Assembly (NCBI GenBank): GCA_026874595.1
Contig: CM049306.1
Location: forward strand, 11,867,019 to 11,931,018
Origin: Sipunculus nudus
Taxonomy: Eukaryota > Annelida > Sipuncula > Golfingiida > Sipunculidae
Length of the DNA: 64,000 bases
Direction of reading: 5' to 3'
Shown here: positions 63,421-64,000 of the stretch, one piece after another
Numbering within the stretch: position 1 is the stretch's first letter
Layout of the letters: the number at the start of each line of letters is the position of its first letter
Position numbers and translations under genes: made by a program
Notes under the pieces: generated by a model
What the model was told of the DNA's origin: nothing
The model's database searches: none
Seen by the model: the letters and a program-made list of their open reading frames with translations, nothing else

Positions 63421-64000
63421 TTAGGCACACTCCTATCGCACACAATCGCATACACATGGGCCCTTGCTTGTTCACTTGACACAACCAAAAGATAATACTC
63501 AATTGTGGTTTGGGCCATCCTGTGGCCGAATAAAAACTTTTCTTTATTCAATATACATGCTTTGCCCTGATACATATTCATTTATTTACATTGGTAATCT
63601 CCATGTCAAGTGAAGGTGGGCCTAAAACATGCCACACACCAAAAGTATTAAAACAAACATTATATCACAAGTGAAAACTGGACCTTTTTTATGTGAATGC
63701 TATATATGCAAAACTGGATTTTTTAGGTGGATGAAACTGGGGTTGGATTGTGGGCTAATTCCTTCCTGCTGTGAGTGCGGAGCTGATTCTGAATGTATGT
63801 TTGCCTGCTCAGGCCTTTTAAATGTTTACAATTTACAAATCTCGTTCACACGAGATCTGGTTCGCAACGATGCTTGAATACCGGAAGTGCCGTATTTTCC
63901 CTTATTATCGCTCATTCAACCCACTACCCTCGACCGGATAACATATATCTAAAGTGCTTAAACGAGTCTGCCTAAATCGACCAAAGTGATACCTTACTCG
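63421..64000 (+). other. No recognised feature at right edge
   Basis: Short cysteine-containing frames at 63629-63877 do not match the EGF spacing of the stabilin-like gene and have no splice sites that fit the phase-0 donor at 51291. Confidence 0.4.

Noticed and set aside
63629-63877. Cysteine-rich 82-codon frame that might be an EGF exon
   Set aside because: Cysteine spacing does not fit EGF modules, there is no GT-AG border of the right phase, and the expected next exon should carry the FAS1 YH segment.

Overview
This is eukaryotic, AT-rich and very repeat-dense animal DNA. Short exons with GT-AG introns, an EGF/fasciclin (stabilin-like) gene, a DUF4806-type gene, a tyrosine-recombinase retrotransposon, tRNA-derived SINEs and many tandem-repeat-bearing rolling-circle-type elements together suggest an invertebrate, most likely a bivalve or other mollusc. 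The species call is inference. There is no sign of bacterial genes, rRNA or CRISPR.

The host gene lies on the + strand. Eight exons (3152-3304, 7174-7269, 7573-7716, 9196-9341, 25734-25848, 28276-28353, 50593-50688, 51193-51291) join with compatible phases into 309 codons. They encode EGF-like modules, one complete FAS1 (fasciclin) domain and the start of a second, which is the architecture of stabilin-type scavenger receptors. Both gene ends lie outside the recognised exons. Two introns are very long (16.4 kb and 22.2 kb) and hold most of the repeats.

Intron 4 (9342-25733) holds a 6.9-kb region bounded by inverted repeats (9977-16896). Inside it are exons of a DUF4806-like gene, a CpG-rich block and several microsatellites. 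Further on come a complete SINE, Helitron-like elements and a chain of 157-bp monomers. Intron 6 (28354-50592) begins with a 3.3-kb minisatellite of about 67 units, each carrying a copy of the exon-6 end and its splice donor. It ends with a 63-bp duplication that copies the splice acceptor. In between are Helitron-like elements rich in the palindrome GGTGGCGCCACC, a 553-bp tandem duplication, a cluster of GTCTAGAC sites and a TTAA-flanked MITE candidate.

Downstream of the last recognised exon, a nearly intact Ngaro-like retrotransposon (52373-59822, - strand) sits inside an older tandem-repeat element. Its split direct repeats are arranged A1-ORFs-B1-A2-B2. Its genes run SGNH hydrolase, gag-like (one in-frame stop), reverse transcriptase/RNase H, then tyrosine recombinase (one frameshift). 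The rest, to 64000, is repeats with no recognised gene.
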